NCBI RefSeq assembly: GCF_900103455.1
Contig: NZ_FNHI01000004.1
Coordinates: forward strand, 248,001-312,000
DNA: 64,000 nucleotides
Direction: 5' to 3'
Source: Streptomyces wuyuanensis
GTDB taxonomy: Bacteria > Actinomycetota > Actinomycetes > Streptomycetales > Streptomycetaceae
Shown one piece after another: positions 16,480 to 26,478 of this stretch. Under the pieces are notes generated by a model. That model was not told the origin of the DNA. It did not search any database and saw only the letters and a program-made list of their open reading frames with translations. Made by a program: the position numbers and the translations under genes. Position 1 is the stretch's first letter. Every line of letters begins with the position of its first letter.

Positions 16480-17400
16480 TCAGCCTCTGTTCGCGGACCC
16501 CGAGTCCGCCGGGTCGCCCTCGGCGTCCTTGTCCAGGGACGTCGCGCCGGAGGCGGAGTCGGCGCCCGCCCCGTTGCCCTGCCGCACGGCGGCGGGCTCG
16601 ACGATCTCCTCACGGCCGGGGCGGAGCCGGGCGGAGACCACGATGTAGACGACGGCAAGGGCGAACACCACGATCGCGGTCCAGACGTTCAGCCGCAGGC
16701 CGAGGACGTGGTGCGCCTCGTCGACGCGCATGTACTCGATCCAGGCCCGGCCGGCGCAGTACGCGGCGACGTACAGCGCGAACGCGCGCCCGTGCCCCAG
16801 CCTGAAGCGGCGGTCGGCCCAGACGACCAGCAGCGCGACACCCACGCACCACAGCGACTCGTAGAGGAACGTCGGGTGGTAGAGGCCCGCCTCCCGGTTC
16901 ACTCCCTCGCTGATCTCGAGAGCCCACGGGAGATCGGTCGGCTTGCCGTACAGCTCCTGGTTGAACCAGTTGCCCCAGCGGCCGATCGCCTGGGCGATGG
17001 CGATGGCGGGCGCGATGGCGTCTGCGTACGCGGGCAGCGGGATGCCCCGCCGGCGGCAGGCGATCCACGCTCCCACCGCGCCGAACGCGATGGCGCCCCA
17101 GATGCCGAGGCCGCCCTCCCAGATCTTGAACGCGTCGACCCAGTTCTCACCCTCGCCGAAGTACAGCTGGTAGTCGGTGATCACGTGGTACAGACGGCCG
17201 CCGACGAGGCCGAAAGGGACGGCCCACACGGCGACGTCGGCCACCGTGCCGGCTTTGCCGCCGCGGGCGATCCAGCGCTTGTTGCCGTACCAGACGGCCA
17301 CGAAGACACCGATGATGATGCAGAAGGCGTAGCCGCGCAGCGGAAGCGGTCCGAGGTGGACGACACCCGTGGACGGGCTGGGAATGTAGGCAAGGTCCAT
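16480..17400 (-). CDS. lgt: Prolipoprotein diacylglyceryl transferase
   Basis: 306 residues. Lgt transfers diacylglycerol from phosphatidylglycerol to the lipobox Cys of prolipoproteins in the cytoplasmic membrane. The family signature GRWGNWFNQELYG is near residues 135-148, with several transmembrane helices before and after it. The C-terminal ~40 residues form a charged tail, common in actinobacteria. The ATG at 17400 gives MDLAYIPSPSTGVVHLGPLPLR, the standard N-terminus; the longer frame extends into non-conserved sequence. A 7-bp hairpin (17418-17424/17436-17442) sits just upstream. The preceding gene codes for another membrane-face protein (DsbA-like). Confidence 0.95.
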   Translation of the reverse strand: MDLAYIPSPSTGVVHLGPLPLRGYAFCIIIGVFVAVWYGNKRWIARGGKAGTVADVAVWAVPFGLVGGRLYHVITDYQLYFGEGENWVDAFKIWEGGLGIWGAIAFGAVGAWIACRRRGIPLPAYADAIAPAIAIAQAIGRWGNWFNQELYGKPTDLPWALEISEGVNREAGLYHPTFLYESLWCVGVALLVVWADRRFRLGHGRAFALYVAAYCAGRAWIEYMRVDEAHHVLGLRLNVWTAIVVFALAVVYIVVSARLRPGREEIVEPAAVRQGNGAGADSASGATSLDKDAEGDPADSGSANRG

Positions 17401-17535
17401 GGCAGGTCCGACGCTACCTTGCCGGGCCCGGGGCACGGCAAGCGACCGCGCAACGTCTGGATAACGAGCCCCCGCACGACGAGTCCCCCACCACCGACGA
17501 CGACCGGGCCACCGGGCCGAGCGGCGGTCGACCGG

Positions 17536-17558
17536 CACCCCGCGCACACGCGGGGGTG
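17536..17558 (-). terminator. Terminator-like hairpin after the DsbA-like gene
   Basis: CACCCCGCG (17536-17544) pairs with CGCGGGGGTG (17549-17558) with one bulged G, 50 nt beyond the stop of the minus-strand DsbA-like gene. The rest of the 206-nt gap to lgt holds no gene. Confidence 0.5.
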
Positions 17559-17606
17559 GGCGCCCCCGGCCGCGCCGCGGAACGCCCACCCGGGAACGCG
17601 TGCCCG

Positions 17607-18434
17607 TCAGGAAGCCGCCGGGCTCGGCTGCGCCGAGCCGGGCTTCTTGCCCTTGTTGGCCTCGGCGACCCACTTCCGCAGGTTCTCGGGGCTGATCTGC
17701 TCGTTGCCCTTCTGCGGGAACACCGACTCGCCGTTGAGCAGCACCGTCGGTGTGCCCCGGAAGTTCTGCTTCTCGAAGGCCTGACCGGACTTGTCCACCC
17801 AGCTGTCGTGCCTGCCGGACTCCACGCACTCGGTGAACGCGGGGGTGGCGAGGCCCGGGACCTTGCCCGCCAGCTCGATGAGCCGCTTGTTGTCCCCGAA
17901 GGCGTCCTCGGTCTCCGGCGGCTGGTTCTGGTAGAGCACGTCGTGGTACTCCACGAACTTCCCGGCGTCCTGCGCGCACGCGGCCGCGTTCGCCGAGCGG
18001 TGCGAGCCGTTGCCGCCCATGCCCCCGTCGATGATCGTCGCGAGGTGGTACTCGACCCTGAGCTGACCCGAGGCGGTCAGGTCGTGGATCGTCTGCCTCA
18101 TCACGTTCTCGAACTGGGCGCAGGCCGGGCAGCGGAAGTCCTCCCAGACCGTGAGCGTCGACGGCGCGTCGTCGGCGCCCGCCGGGAGGGCGAGCGCGTC
18201 CTCGCCCTGGGCGCCGCTCGGGGCCACCACCGGACCGTCGGCGGCCGAGCCCTCGTCCTTGCCCCCGCCGCCCGCCGCGATCACGCCGACGACCGCGGCC
18301 AGACCAAGGACGCCGACCACGGCGGCGGACACGATCAACAGGCGCCGTCGCTTCTCACGGGCCTTCTGCTGCTCGCGTTCGCGCATGAGCCGCTCGCGCG
18401 CGGCCCGCCTTCCCTCTTGGTTGTTCTCGCTCAC
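17607..18434 (-). CDS. Membrane-anchored DsbA-like thioredoxin-fold protein
   Basis: About 275 residues. A basic, coiled N-terminus (ARERLMREREQQKAREKRRR) is followed by one transmembrane helix (about 33-55) and an extracytoplasmic thioredoxin fold with the active site RCPACAQFE. It probably catalyses disulfide exchange outside the membrane. A cis-Pro is seen in RGTPTVLLNG. The start is uncertain: GTG at 18434 (VSENNQEGRR) or GTG at 18440; neither has a clear ribosome binding site. It is separated from trpA by a strong terminator, so it is probably transcribed on its own rather than with the trp genes. Confidence 0.88.
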   Translation of the reverse strand: MSENNQEGRRAARERLMREREQQKAREKRRRLLIVSAAVVGVLGLAAVVGVIAAGGGGKDEGSAADGPVVAPSGAQGEDALALPAGADDAPSTLTVWEDFRCPACAQFENVMRQTIHDLTASGQLRVEYHLATIIDGGMGGNGSHRSANAAACAQDAGKFVEYHDVLYQNQPPETEDAFGDNKRLIELAGKVPGLATPAFTECVESGRHDSWVDKSGQAFEKQNFRGTPTVLLNGESVFPQKGNEQISPENLRKWVAEANKGKKPGSAQPSPAAS

Positions 18435-18449
18435 GACCACAGCAACGAA

Positions 18450-18477
18450 CCGGGGAGGCGCGCATGCGCCTCCCCGG
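18450..18477 (-). terminator. trp operon terminator
   Basis: 12-bp perfect stem (18450-18461 with 18466-18477) and a GCAT loop, located 70-100 nt past the trpA stop and directly before the DsbA-like gene. Confidence 0.8.
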
Positions 18478-18550
18478 TCCCATGTCCACCCGGACGGGTG
18501 AGCCGGTCCGATCAGATCCTTCGTTCCACGACCGGACGGCCCCCCGTCGG

Positions 18551-19359
18551 TCACCGCTTGCGGACGCCCTCCGCGAGCTCGCCCGCCAGCGCCCGCACCG
18601 CCGCGATTCCGGCGGCGTGGTCGTCGGCGTCGAGCAGCCGCTTGACGAACGCCGAGCCGACGATCACACCGTCGGCGAAGCCCGCGACCTCGGCGGCCTG
18701 CTCGGCGTTGGAGACGCCCAGCCCGACGCACACGGGCAGTTCGGTGGTGGCACGGGTGCGCCCCACCAGGTCCTGGGCCTGGGCCCCGACCGACTCCCGG
18801 GTGCCGGTGACGCCCATCAGCGAGGCCGCGTAGACGAAGCCCGAGCCCGCGGCCGTGATCTCGGCGAGCCGCTCGTCCCTGCTGCTGGGCGCGACGACGA
18901 ACACCGTGGCGAGCCCGTGCTTCTCGGCGTGCTCGCGCCACACCGCGGACTCCTGGACCGGCAGGTCCGGCAGGATGCAGCCCGCGCCGCCCGCCTCGGC
19001 GAGCTCGGCGGTGAACCGCTCGATGCCGTACCGGTCGATGGGGTTCCAGTACGTCATCACGAGCACCGGCTTGCCCGTGGCCCGGGTGGCCTCCCGGACC
19101 GTGCGCATCACGTCCGCGATCCTGACGCCGCCGCGCAGGGCGATGTCGTCGGCGGTCTGGATGACGGGGCCGTCCAGCACCGGGTCGCTGTGCGGCAGGC
19201 CCACCTCGACGACGTCGGCGCCGCCGTCGAAGACGGCCTTGATCGCCTCGATGCCGCCGTCGACGGTCGGGAAGCCGGCCGGGAGGTAGGCGACGAGGGC
19301 TGCCCGGTCCTCGGACCTCGCGCGCGCCAGGGTGTCGCTCAGCAGTCGGATGTTGCCGC

Positions 19360-19363
<4 letters not shown>
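18551..19363 (-). CDS. trpA: Tryptophan synthase alpha chain
   Basis: 270 residues. It cleaves indole-3-glycerol phosphate to indole and glyceraldehyde 3-phosphate and passes indole to Trp[13 protein letters not shown] and [20 protein letters not shown] contain the family's catalytic Glu/Asp regions, and the phosphate loop is near [20 protein letters not shown]. The GTG start overlaps the trpB stop (GTGA), giving coupled 1:1 synthesis. No anomalies. Confidence 0.96.
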
Positions 19364-20664
<1,301 letters not shown>

Positions 20665-20719
20665 GCCAGAACTCCTCGTGTGCGTGTAAGCCGAAGAGAA
20701 ATGAATGATGACGTCCGGT

Positions 20720-20738
20720 GCTGAGCGTGTCGCTCAGC
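20720..20738 (-). promoter_or_regulatory. Hairpin over the trpM stop, before trpB
   Basis: GCTGAGCG (20720-20727) and CGCTCAGC (20731-20738) form a perfect 8-bp stem with a 3-nt loop that includes the trpM stop codon. It may limit read-through or tune trpB expression. No U-run follows. Confidence 0.4.
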
Positions 20739-20871
20739 GACGCCATCGCATGCCGTTGACCTGGCCGGGCTCGTCCCCGATGACGTACCTGACCCGGCGT
20801 CCGTGCACCCGCCGGGCGGGGGCGCGGCAGCCGCGCGGGCGGCAGCCGCGCGCCAGCGGGGCATGCGGCAC
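20734..20871 (-). CDS. trpM: Small tryptophan-locus protein TrpM
   Basis: A short Arg/Cys/Pro-rich protein between trpC and trpB, the place where Streptomyces carries trpM (also called trpX), a small protein reported to influence growth and differentiation. With the GTG at 20871 it has 45 residues ending RYVIGDEPGQVNGMRWRR. No other in-frame start lies nearby, and the ribosome binding site (GCGGGG) is weak. The same frame is open upstream through a duplicated segment to 21156, but I think that part is not trpM. Cys in GCRPRGCRAP may bind metal; that is speculation. Position is the main evidence. Confidence 0.65.
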   Translation of the reverse strand: MPHAPLARGCRPRGCRAPARRVHGRRVRYVIGDEPGQVNGMRWRR

Positions 20872-20898
20872 ACGCGCCCCGCTCGGGCGCGGGCGAGT

Positions 20899-21142
20899 GA
20901 GCCGAAGGGGCGCGTGGGCGTCGAAAGGGAGGACGCGCGCAGGCCCCGAGGCACGAGGGACCGAGCACGAACGACCGTCGACGCACACCCAAGCGCCCCG
21001 GAGGCGAGCCGAGAAGGCCACGGGAGCGAGCCGAAGGGGCGCGTGGGCGTCGAAAGGGAGGACGCGCGCAGGCCCCGAGGCACGAGGGACCGAGCACGAA
21101 CGACCGTCGACGCACACCCAAGCGCCCCCGAGGCGAACCGAG
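20899..21142. repeat. Tandem direct repeat between trpC and trpM
   Basis: A block of about 115 bp (20899-21013) recurs at 21028-21142 with period 129 bp and about two mismatches. Each unit holds an imperfect inverted repeat (GTGGGCGTCGA at 20914-20924 with TCGACGCACAC at 20978-20988). The period is a multiple of 3, so frames stay open on both strands, but the translations are Arg/Ser/Ala-rich and not gene-like. I believe similar units occur dispersed in Streptomyces intergenic DNA; this was not checked. Confidence 0.8.
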
Positions 21143-21162
21143 CCCGAACAAGCCACCGGTGG

Positions 21163-21972
21163 TCAGTCCCTCCCCTGCCGCAGCGCCGGGTGGGCGCCCG
21201 CGGCGACCAGATCGGCCACGGCGGCCTTCGGGTCCCGGCCGGTGACCAGGGACTCCCCGACCAGCACCGCGTCGGCGCCGGCGTTGGCGTACGCGATCAG
21301 GTCGTGGGGGCCTCGGATTCCGGACTCGGCGACCTTGACGATTCCCGCGGGGACCTCGGGGACGACGCGTTCGAAGGTGGAGCGGTCGACCTTGAGGGTC
21401 TTGAGGTCACGCGCGTTGACACCGATGATCTTGGCGCCGGCGTCCACGGCCCGCTCGGCCTCGTCCTCGTCGTGGACCTCGACGAGCGGGGTGAGTCCGA
21501 TCGACTCGGCGCGCTCGATCAGGGAGACCAGGGCCTCCTGGTCGAGGGCGGCGACGATCAGCAGGGCCAGGTCGGCGCCGTAGGCACGGGCCTCCCACAG
21601 CTGGTACGACGTGACGATGAAGTCCTTGCGGAGCACGGGGATGTCCACCCGGGCCCGCACGGCTTCCAGGTCCTCGAGCGAGCCGCCGAAGCGGCGCTGC
21701 TCGGTGAGGACGGAGATGACGGCCGCGCCGCCCGCCTCGTAGTCGGCGGCCAGACCGGCGGGGTCGGCGATCGCGGCGAGCGCGCCCTTGGAGGGGCTGG
21801 AGCGCTTCACCTCGCAGATGACCTTCACGCCGTCGCCGCGGAGGGCGGCGACGCCGTCCTTGGCCTGGGGCGCCTTGGCGGCACGCTCCTTGAGCTCGTC
21901 GAGGCTGACCCGCGCCTGCCGCTCTGCGAGGTCGGCGCGCACGCCGTCGATGATCTCGTCGAGCACACTCAC
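21163..21972 (-). CDS. trpC: Indole-3-glycerol phosphate synthase
   Basis: 269 residues, a TIM barrel that closes CdRP to indole-3-glycerol phosphate. [13 protein letters not shown] carries the catalytic Glu/Lys, VLRKDFIV the second Lys and [11 protein letters not shown] the Asn/Asp region. The GTG at 21972 gives [15 protein letters not shown], the normal start; a purine-rich GGAAGGGGG lies upstream. It is followed by the 291-nt repeat-bearing gap and trpM. Confidence 0.96.
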   Translation of the reverse strand: MSVLDEIIDGVRADLAERQARVSLDELKERAAKAPQAKDGVAALRGDGVKVICEVKRSSPSKGALAAIADPAGLAADYEAGGAAVISVLTEQRRFGGSLEDLEAVRARVDIPVLRKDFIVTSYQLWEARAYGADLALLIVAALDQEALVSLIERAESIGLTPLVEVHDEDEAERAVDAGAKIIGVNARDLKTLKVDRSTFERVVPEVPAGIVKVAESGIRGPHDLIAYANAGADAVLVGESLVTGRDPKAAVADLVAAGAHPALRQGRD

Positions 21973-22098
21973 GCGAGCGGCCCCCTTCCGGGAGGTTGAT
22001 GATGGATCACTGTCGGCATTCCCGATGGTATCCGGATGCGGGCGAAGGGTCCGCATCCGGTTGACGCCCGTCCCACTACCTGGGACTTCTTCCCCGGG

Positions 22099-22632
22099 TC
22101 AGGGCGCGAGCCCCGAGCCGAACGGCAGGTTCCGGACAACGGTGAAGACGGCCAGGAGCGCGCCGAGACCCCACCACCAGGCGGGCCCGAGCGTGATCCG
22201 GACCGGTTTCGCCCCGACCGCGCGCACGAGCCACACGGCCCACACCACCGCGAAGACCAGGTATCCGGCGACGGCGAGGGCGTTGGCGCCGAAGGCGGTG
22301 CCCAGGTCGCCGTGGACGAACGCGTGGGCGCTGCGCAGCCCGCCGCAGCCCGGGCAGTAGATCCCGGTGAACCGCAGCAGCGGGCAGACCGGGTAGTGGC
22401 CGGGCTCGTTCGGGTCGACCGCACCGACGTAGGCGAAGGCCCCGGCGACGGCGGCCAGCGTGGCCAGCGGCGCGGCGAGCCGGCGGCGCAGGGGCGGAGG
22501 CGCGGGGGGTGCCGGCGGCGGCCCGTCGTGGTGCCGGGGCGCGGGTGCCGGCGCGGGCTCGGGTCCCGGCGCGGCGGCGGGGGACGGTCCCGGTTCGGCG
22601 GATCGTCCCGGTACGGGGGTGGCGGCAGGCAT
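22099..22632 (-). CDS. DUF2752 membrane protein
   Basis: 177 residues. A Pro/Ala-rich cytoplasmic N-terminus (about 1-50) is followed by three or four transmembrane helices. The DUF2752 motif CPLLRFTGIYCPGCGGLRS with closely spaced Cys is between helices 1 and 2. The function is unknown. The location between trpC and trpE genes is conserved in Streptomyces as I recall, but a role in tryptophan metabolism is not shown. GGTGGAAG precedes the ATG. Confidence 0.85.
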   Translation of the reverse strand: MPAATPVPGRSAEPGPSPAAAPGPEPAPAPAPRHHDGPPPAPPAPPPLRRRLAAPLATLAAVAGAFAYVGAVDPNEPGHYPVCPLLRFTGIYCPGCGGLRSAHAFVHGDLGTAFGANALAVAGYLVFAVVWAVWLVRAVGAKPVRITLGPAWWWGLGALLAVFTVVRNLPFGSGLAP

Positions 22633-22718
22633 GGCTTCCACCCCGCGATTGTCCCCGGTCGTGCGCAGAGGCGCAGCCCGGGCTCGCCGGGCCGCGCCTC
22701 TCGCGGGGATCTGTGCGG

Positions 22719-22979
22719 TCAGGAGGCCGTCGCCTCGGCGGCCACCGGCTGCGCGACCGGGGTGCGGGCCGGGACGGGCACGGCCGACTCCTTCTGCCCG
22801 AGGCCGGCGGCCTTCATCGCGGCTCCGACGACACCTCCGAGGACGACCACGCCCATGCCGGCCCAGAACCCGAGCGGGTTTGCGGCCACCATGAAGACTC
22901 CTGAGATGCAGAAGCCGATGAAGGAGATGGTGACGCCGGTCCAGGCGGCCGGGGTGTGTCCGTGGCTGCTGCCCGCCAT
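22719..22979 (-). CDS. Small HGxxPAAW-motif membrane protein
   Basis: 86 residues. MAGSSHGHTPAAW carries the HGxxPAAW motif that names this actinobacterial family. Two transmembrane helices follow (about 14-35 and 40-62), then an Ala/Pro/Val-rich tail. No enzymatic motif is visible. It lies between the TIGR02234 gene and the DUF2752 gene with gaps of 116 and 86 nt, all in the direction of the trp genes. Function unknown. Confidence 0.85.
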   Translation of the reverse strand: MAGSSHGHTPAAWTGVTISFIGFCISGVFMVAANPLGFWAGMGVVVLGGVVGAAMKAAGLGQKESAVPVPARTPVAQPVAAEATAS

Positions 22980-23095
22980 GAAGTGCTCCTCGTTGGTGTT
23001 GCGCTGGGGGGTGGGTCGGATGCTCTCGTCCCATTGTCCCGTACCCGTGGGGCTGCCGGGACGTGGGGGTCGTCACTGATCGCGATGGGAATGCC

Positions 23096-23761
23096 TCACC
23101 GCTCGCCGGTGGGGTCCTCGCCTCGGTCCAGGGCCTTCCACAGCTCCTCGGGCCGGTCCGGGTCGGCCGCCGGGCGGCCCCCGCGCGGGGCGCCGCCCTC
23201 GCGCTCGTAGCGTGCGGACATGGCGGGCCAGGAGGAGCCGTACCGCATGGCCAGCAGGCCGGCGGCCAGGATCAGCAGCCCGGCGACGGCGGTGACGTAC
23301 GGCCAGGCCGTGTGGGTGAGGCCGTCGATGACCGCGGCCGTGTCGCCGGTGGTCTGCCGGGCCTTCTCGTCCAGTGCCGCGCTGTCGGAGGCACCGAGGA
23401 AGGCGGATGCCGCCGCGCCGGCCCCGCTCAGCGCGAGGAGGGCGGAGACGATCACACGGCCCGCCCGGCGGACGGCGAATACGGCGACGAGGGCGGCCAG
23501 GCCGACGACGGCGAGCGCCGCGGGGAGCCCGGTGACGTCGCGGCCGTCGGCCTGGAGCGGCACGCTGCCGGCTCCGACGGCGGCCGTGCCCTCGGCCCAG
23601 GTCTGCCCCGACGCGAGCAGCACCACGGCGGCGCCGACGGCGCCGAGGAACAGGGCGGCCGCGAGGCTGCGCCGGCCGCCCGGGGCGGCCGCGGCGGCAC
23701 CGGCCGTCCGCTCGGCCTGGCCACTGGAGTGGGGTACGGGTACAGCAGTCACGCCCCCCAC
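23096..23761 (-). CDS. Trp-biosynthesis-associated membrane protein (TIGR02234-type)
   Basis: 221 residues with four predicted transmembrane helices (about 30-48, 82-100, 108-125 and 158-178) and a charged tail PDRPEELWKALDRGEDPT, typical of the actinobacterial family named for its place beside trpE. The GTG at 23761 shares one base with the TAG of trpE (TAGTG), giving translational coupling. The molecular role is unknown; the strict linkage suggests a link to tryptophan supply or export. Confidence 0.85.
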   Translation of the reverse strand: MGGVTAVPVPHSSGQAERTAGAAAAAPGGRRSLAAALFLGAVGAAVVLLASGQTWAEGTAAVGAGSVPLQADGRDVTGLPAALAVVGLAALVAVFAVRRAGRVIVSALLALSGAGAAASAFLGASDSAALDEKARQTTGDTAAVIDGLTHTAWPYVTAVAGLLILAAGLLAMRYGSSWPAMSARYEREGGAPRGGRPAADPDRPEELWKALDRGEDPTGER

Positions 23762-25311
23762 TATCCCTTACGCCTCCCGTCGGCGTTCAGCCGGTTCGCG
23801 GTGTGCACGGCACGCAGCACCGCGGCCGCCTTGTTGCGGCATTCGGTGTCCTCGGCGAACGGATCCGAGTCGGCGACGATCCCCGCCCCGGCCTGCACGT
23901 GGGCGGTGCCGTCGCGGAGCAGCGCGGTGCGGATCGCGATGGCGGTGTCGGAGTCGCCGGCGAAGTCGAGGTATCCGACGGCTCCGCCGTACAGTCCGCG
24001 CCGCGAGGGCTCCAGCTCCTCGATGATCTGCATCGCGCGGGGCTTGGGAGCGCCGGAGAGCGTGCCGGCCGGGAAGCAGGCGGTGAGCACGTCGAAGGCG
24101 GTGCGGCCCTCGGCGACCCGGCCCGTCACCGTCGAGACGATGTGCATGACGTGCGAGTACCGCTCGACCGACATGAAGTCGACGACCTCGACGGAGCCGG
24201 GCTCGCAGACCCGGCCCAGGTCGTTGCGGCCGAGGTCGACGAGCATGAGGTGCTCGGCGCGCTCCTTGGGGTCGGCGAGGAGCTCGTCGGCGAGCGCCTG
24301 GTCCTCCTGCGGGGTCGCGCCGCGCGGACGGGTGCCGGCGATGGGGTGCACCATGGCGCGCCCGTCCTCGACCTTGACCAGCGCCTCCGGGCTGGAGCCG
24401 ACGACGTCGAACCCGCCGTCCCCGTGGGGGAAGCGCAGCAGGTACATGTACGGGCTGGGATTGGTGGCCCGGAGCACCCGGTAGACGTCGAGGGCGCTCG
24501 CCTCGCACGGGGTCTCGAACCGCTGCGACGGCACGACTTGGAAGGCCTCGCCCGCGCGGATGCGCTCCTTCACGTCCTCGACGGCCGCCCGGAACTCCGC
24601 ACCGCTCCACATGGGCCCGGTGTACGGGGGCAGCTCGGAGGGCGGCAGCGCCTGCGGCCGGCTCTCGACCGGCCGGGCCAGGTCGGCCTCCATGGCGTCG
24701 AGACGGGCGACGGCGTCAGCGTGGGCCTCGTCGACACCGGTGTCGAGGTCGTTGTGGTTGATCGCGTTGGCGATCAGCAGCACCGAGCCGTCCCAGTGGT
24801 CGAGGACGGCGAGATCCGAGGTGAGCAGCATGGTCAGCTCGGGGAGCCCCAGGTCGTCCCGGCCGTGCTCGCCGATCCGCTCCAGCCGGCGGACGATGTC
24901 GTACCCGAGGTAGCCGACCATGCCGCCGGTGAAGGGCGGCATGCCCTCGTCGAGGTCCTGCCGGGGGGTGTGGAGGGCCTCGACGGTCGCCCGGAGGGCC
25001 TCCAGCGGGTCGCCGTCCGTGGGGACGCCGACGGGCGGGGTGCCCAGCCAGTGGGCCTGCCCGTCGCGGACGGTGAGGGTCGCTGCGGACCGTACGCCGA
25101 TGAAGGAGTAGCGGGACCAGGAGCCCCCGCCCCCACCGCCCACGGTGTGGGAGGTGCCCCCGTCGGCGGACTCGAGCAGGAAGGTGCCCGGCCTCTCGCC
25201 CGCGAGCTTGCGGTAGAGGCCGACCGGGGTGTCGCCGTCCGCGAGGAGACGCCGGCTGACTGGGATGACGCGGCGGTCGGCCGCCAGCTTGCGGAAGGTC
25301 TCGAGATCCAT
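23761..25311 (-). CDS. trpE: Anthranilate synthase component I
   Basis: 516 residues. It makes anthranilate from chorismate with ammonia supplied by TrpG, which is not in this window. The chorismate-binding domain shows [20 protein letters not shown] and [15 protein letters not shown], all intact. The feedback region begins LLESADGG but a run of about a dozen mostly Gly residues ([11 protein letters not shown]) separates it from SWSRYSFIG; in other TrpE proteins these parts are nearly adjacent. Trp inhibition may be altered. The start is 11 nt from the hisI stop. Confidence 0.95.
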   Translation of the reverse strand: MDLETFRKLAADRRVIPVSRRLLADGDTPVGLYRKLAGERPGTFLLESADGGTSHTVGGGGGGSWSRYSFIGVRSAATLTVRDGQAHWLGTPPVGVPTDGDPLEALRATVEALHTPRQDLDEGMPPFTGGMVGYLGYDIVRRLERIGEHGRDDLGLPELTMLLTSDLAVLDHWDGSVLLIANAINHNDLDTGVDEAHADAVARLDAMEADLARPVESRPQALPPSELPPYTGPMWSGAEFRAAVEDVKERIRAGEAFQVVPSQRFETPCEASALDVYRVLRATNPSPYMYLLRFPHGDGGFDVVGSSPEALVKVEDGRAMVHPIAGTRPRGATPQEDQALADELLADPKERAEHLMLVDLGRNDLGRVCEPGSVEVVDFMSVERYSHVMHIVSTVTGRVAEGRTAFDVLTACFPAGTLSGAPKPRAMQIIEELEPSRRGLYGGAVGYLDFAGDSDTAIAIRTALLRDGTAHVQAGAGIVADSDPFAEDTECRNKAAAVLRAVHTANRLNADGRRKG

Positions 25312-25322
25312 GGCGTACGACC

Positions 25323-25682
25323 CTACTGGCCCAGGGGGAGTACGTCCGCGTCGAAGCAGGTGCGGTCTCCGGTGTGACAGGCGGCCCCGATCTGGTCGAC
25401 CTTCACGAGGACGGTGTCGGCGTCGCAGTCGAGGGCGACCGCCTTCACGTGCTGGACGTGCCCGGAGGTGTCGCCCTTGACCCAGTACTCCCCGCGGCTG
25501 CGGGACCAGTAGGTGGCGCGGCCCGTGGTCAGCGTGCGGTGCAGTGCCTCGTCGTCCATCCAGCCGAGCATGAGGACCTCGCCGGTGTCGTACTGCTGGG
25601 CGATGGCCGGGACCAGTCCGTCGGCGCTGCGCTTGAGGCGGGCGGCGATGGCGGGGTCGAGTGCGCTGGGGGTGCTGGTCAT
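25323..25682 (-). CDS. hisI: Phosphoribosyl-AMP cyclohydrolase
   Basis: 119 residues, the stand-alone cyclohydrolase without a HisE domain. It opens the purine ring of PR-AMP in histidine synthesis. [27 protein letters not shown] and the metal-binding CDADTVL plus CHTGDRTCF are complete. It is separated from the main his operon and leads into trpE. The ATG at 25682 faces the divergent gene at 25767. Confidence 0.95.
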   Translation of the reverse strand: MTSTPSALDPAIAARLKRSADGLVPAIAQQYDTGEVLMLGWMDDEALHRTLTTGRATYWSRSRGEYWVKGDTSGHVQHVKAVALDCDADTVLVKVDQIGAACHTGDRTCFDADVLPLGQ

Positions 25683-25766
25683 GCCGCCATTGTGCCGCGC
25701 CCGCGGGGCCGTGACGGGCGTGCGTCCACTGGGCGGACGCGGCGCGCCGGTCGTAGGCTGGCCGCC

Positions 25767-26399
25767 ATGTCGACCCATGCGAAGCGTGAACGACTTCTGC
25801 TCGCCGACCTGCTGGAGGCGGCCGGCCCGGACGCCCCGACGCTGTGCGAGGGGTGGAACACCCGGGATCTCGCGGCCCACGTCGTGGTGCGCGAGCGGCG
25901 CCCCGAGGCCGCGGGGATCGTGCTCGGGCCCCTGAAGAGCAGGCTGGACCGGGTGCAGGCCGAGTTCGCCGAGAGGCCGTACGACGAGCTGATCCGGCTG
26001 ATCCGCACGGGTCCGCCGAGACTGTCGCCGTTCTCGATCAAGCAGGTGGACGAGGCGTCCAACACGGTGGAGTTCTATGTCCACGCCGAGGACGTGCGGC
26101 GGGCGCAGCCCGACTGGACGCCGCGGGAGCTGGACCCGGTGTTCGCCGACGCGCTCTGGTCGCGGCTGGAGAGGTCGGCCCGGCTGCTGGGCCGCAAGGC
26201 GCCGGTGGGTCTGGTGCTGCGGCGTCCGAACGGGCAGACGGCGGTGGCACACCGCGGGGCCCCGGTGGTGACGGTGACCGGTGAGCCGGGTGAGCTGACG
26301 ATGTACGCCTTCGGCCGGCAGGACGCGGCGCACGTGGAGGTCGAAGGCGACAAGGAGGCGGTCGACCGGGTCGGCAGGACGCAGCTGGGCATGGGCTGA
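25767..26399 (+). CDS. TIGR03085-type protein, mycothiol-dependent isomerase-like fold
   Basis: 210 residues of the actinobacterial TIGR03085 family, related to the maleylpyruvate isomerase/DinB metal-binding fold. [21 protein letters not shown] carries the family's first metal-ligand His, and [14 protein letters not shown] supplies another. TAGGCT 7 nt before the ATG suggests a leaderless transcript. It diverges from hisI and converges on the serine-hydrolase-like gene. The function is unknown; a thiol-dependent role is a guess from the fold. Confidence 0.8.
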   Translation: MSTHAKRERLLLADLLEAAGPDAPTLCEGWNTRDLAAHVVVRERRPEAAGIVLGPLKSRLDRVQAEFAERPYDELIRLIRTGPPRLSPFSIKQVDEASNTVEFYVHAEDVRRAQPDWTPRELDPVFADALWSRLERSARLLGRKAPVGLVLRRPNGQTAVAHRGAPVVTVTGEPGELTMYAFGRQDAAHVEVEGDKEAVDRVGRTQLGMG

Positions 26400-26478
26400 T
26401 CCCGGCCGCCCCGAACCGGCCGCCGGGCCGCCGGGGCCGGGCCGAGGTGCCCGCCGTCCCGGGGCGCCGCTCGCGCCG

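Noticed and set aside
20734-21156. A 140-codon protein including the duplicated segment upstream of trpM
   Set aside because: The repeated part is Arg/Ser/Cys-rich without a ribosome binding site and is open in several frames; it is more likely non-coding repeat DNA.
26400-26478. Strong terminator between the TIGR03085-type and serine-hydrolase-like genes
   Set aside because: The stretch is GC-rich and can fold in many weak ways; no single convincing stem was found.
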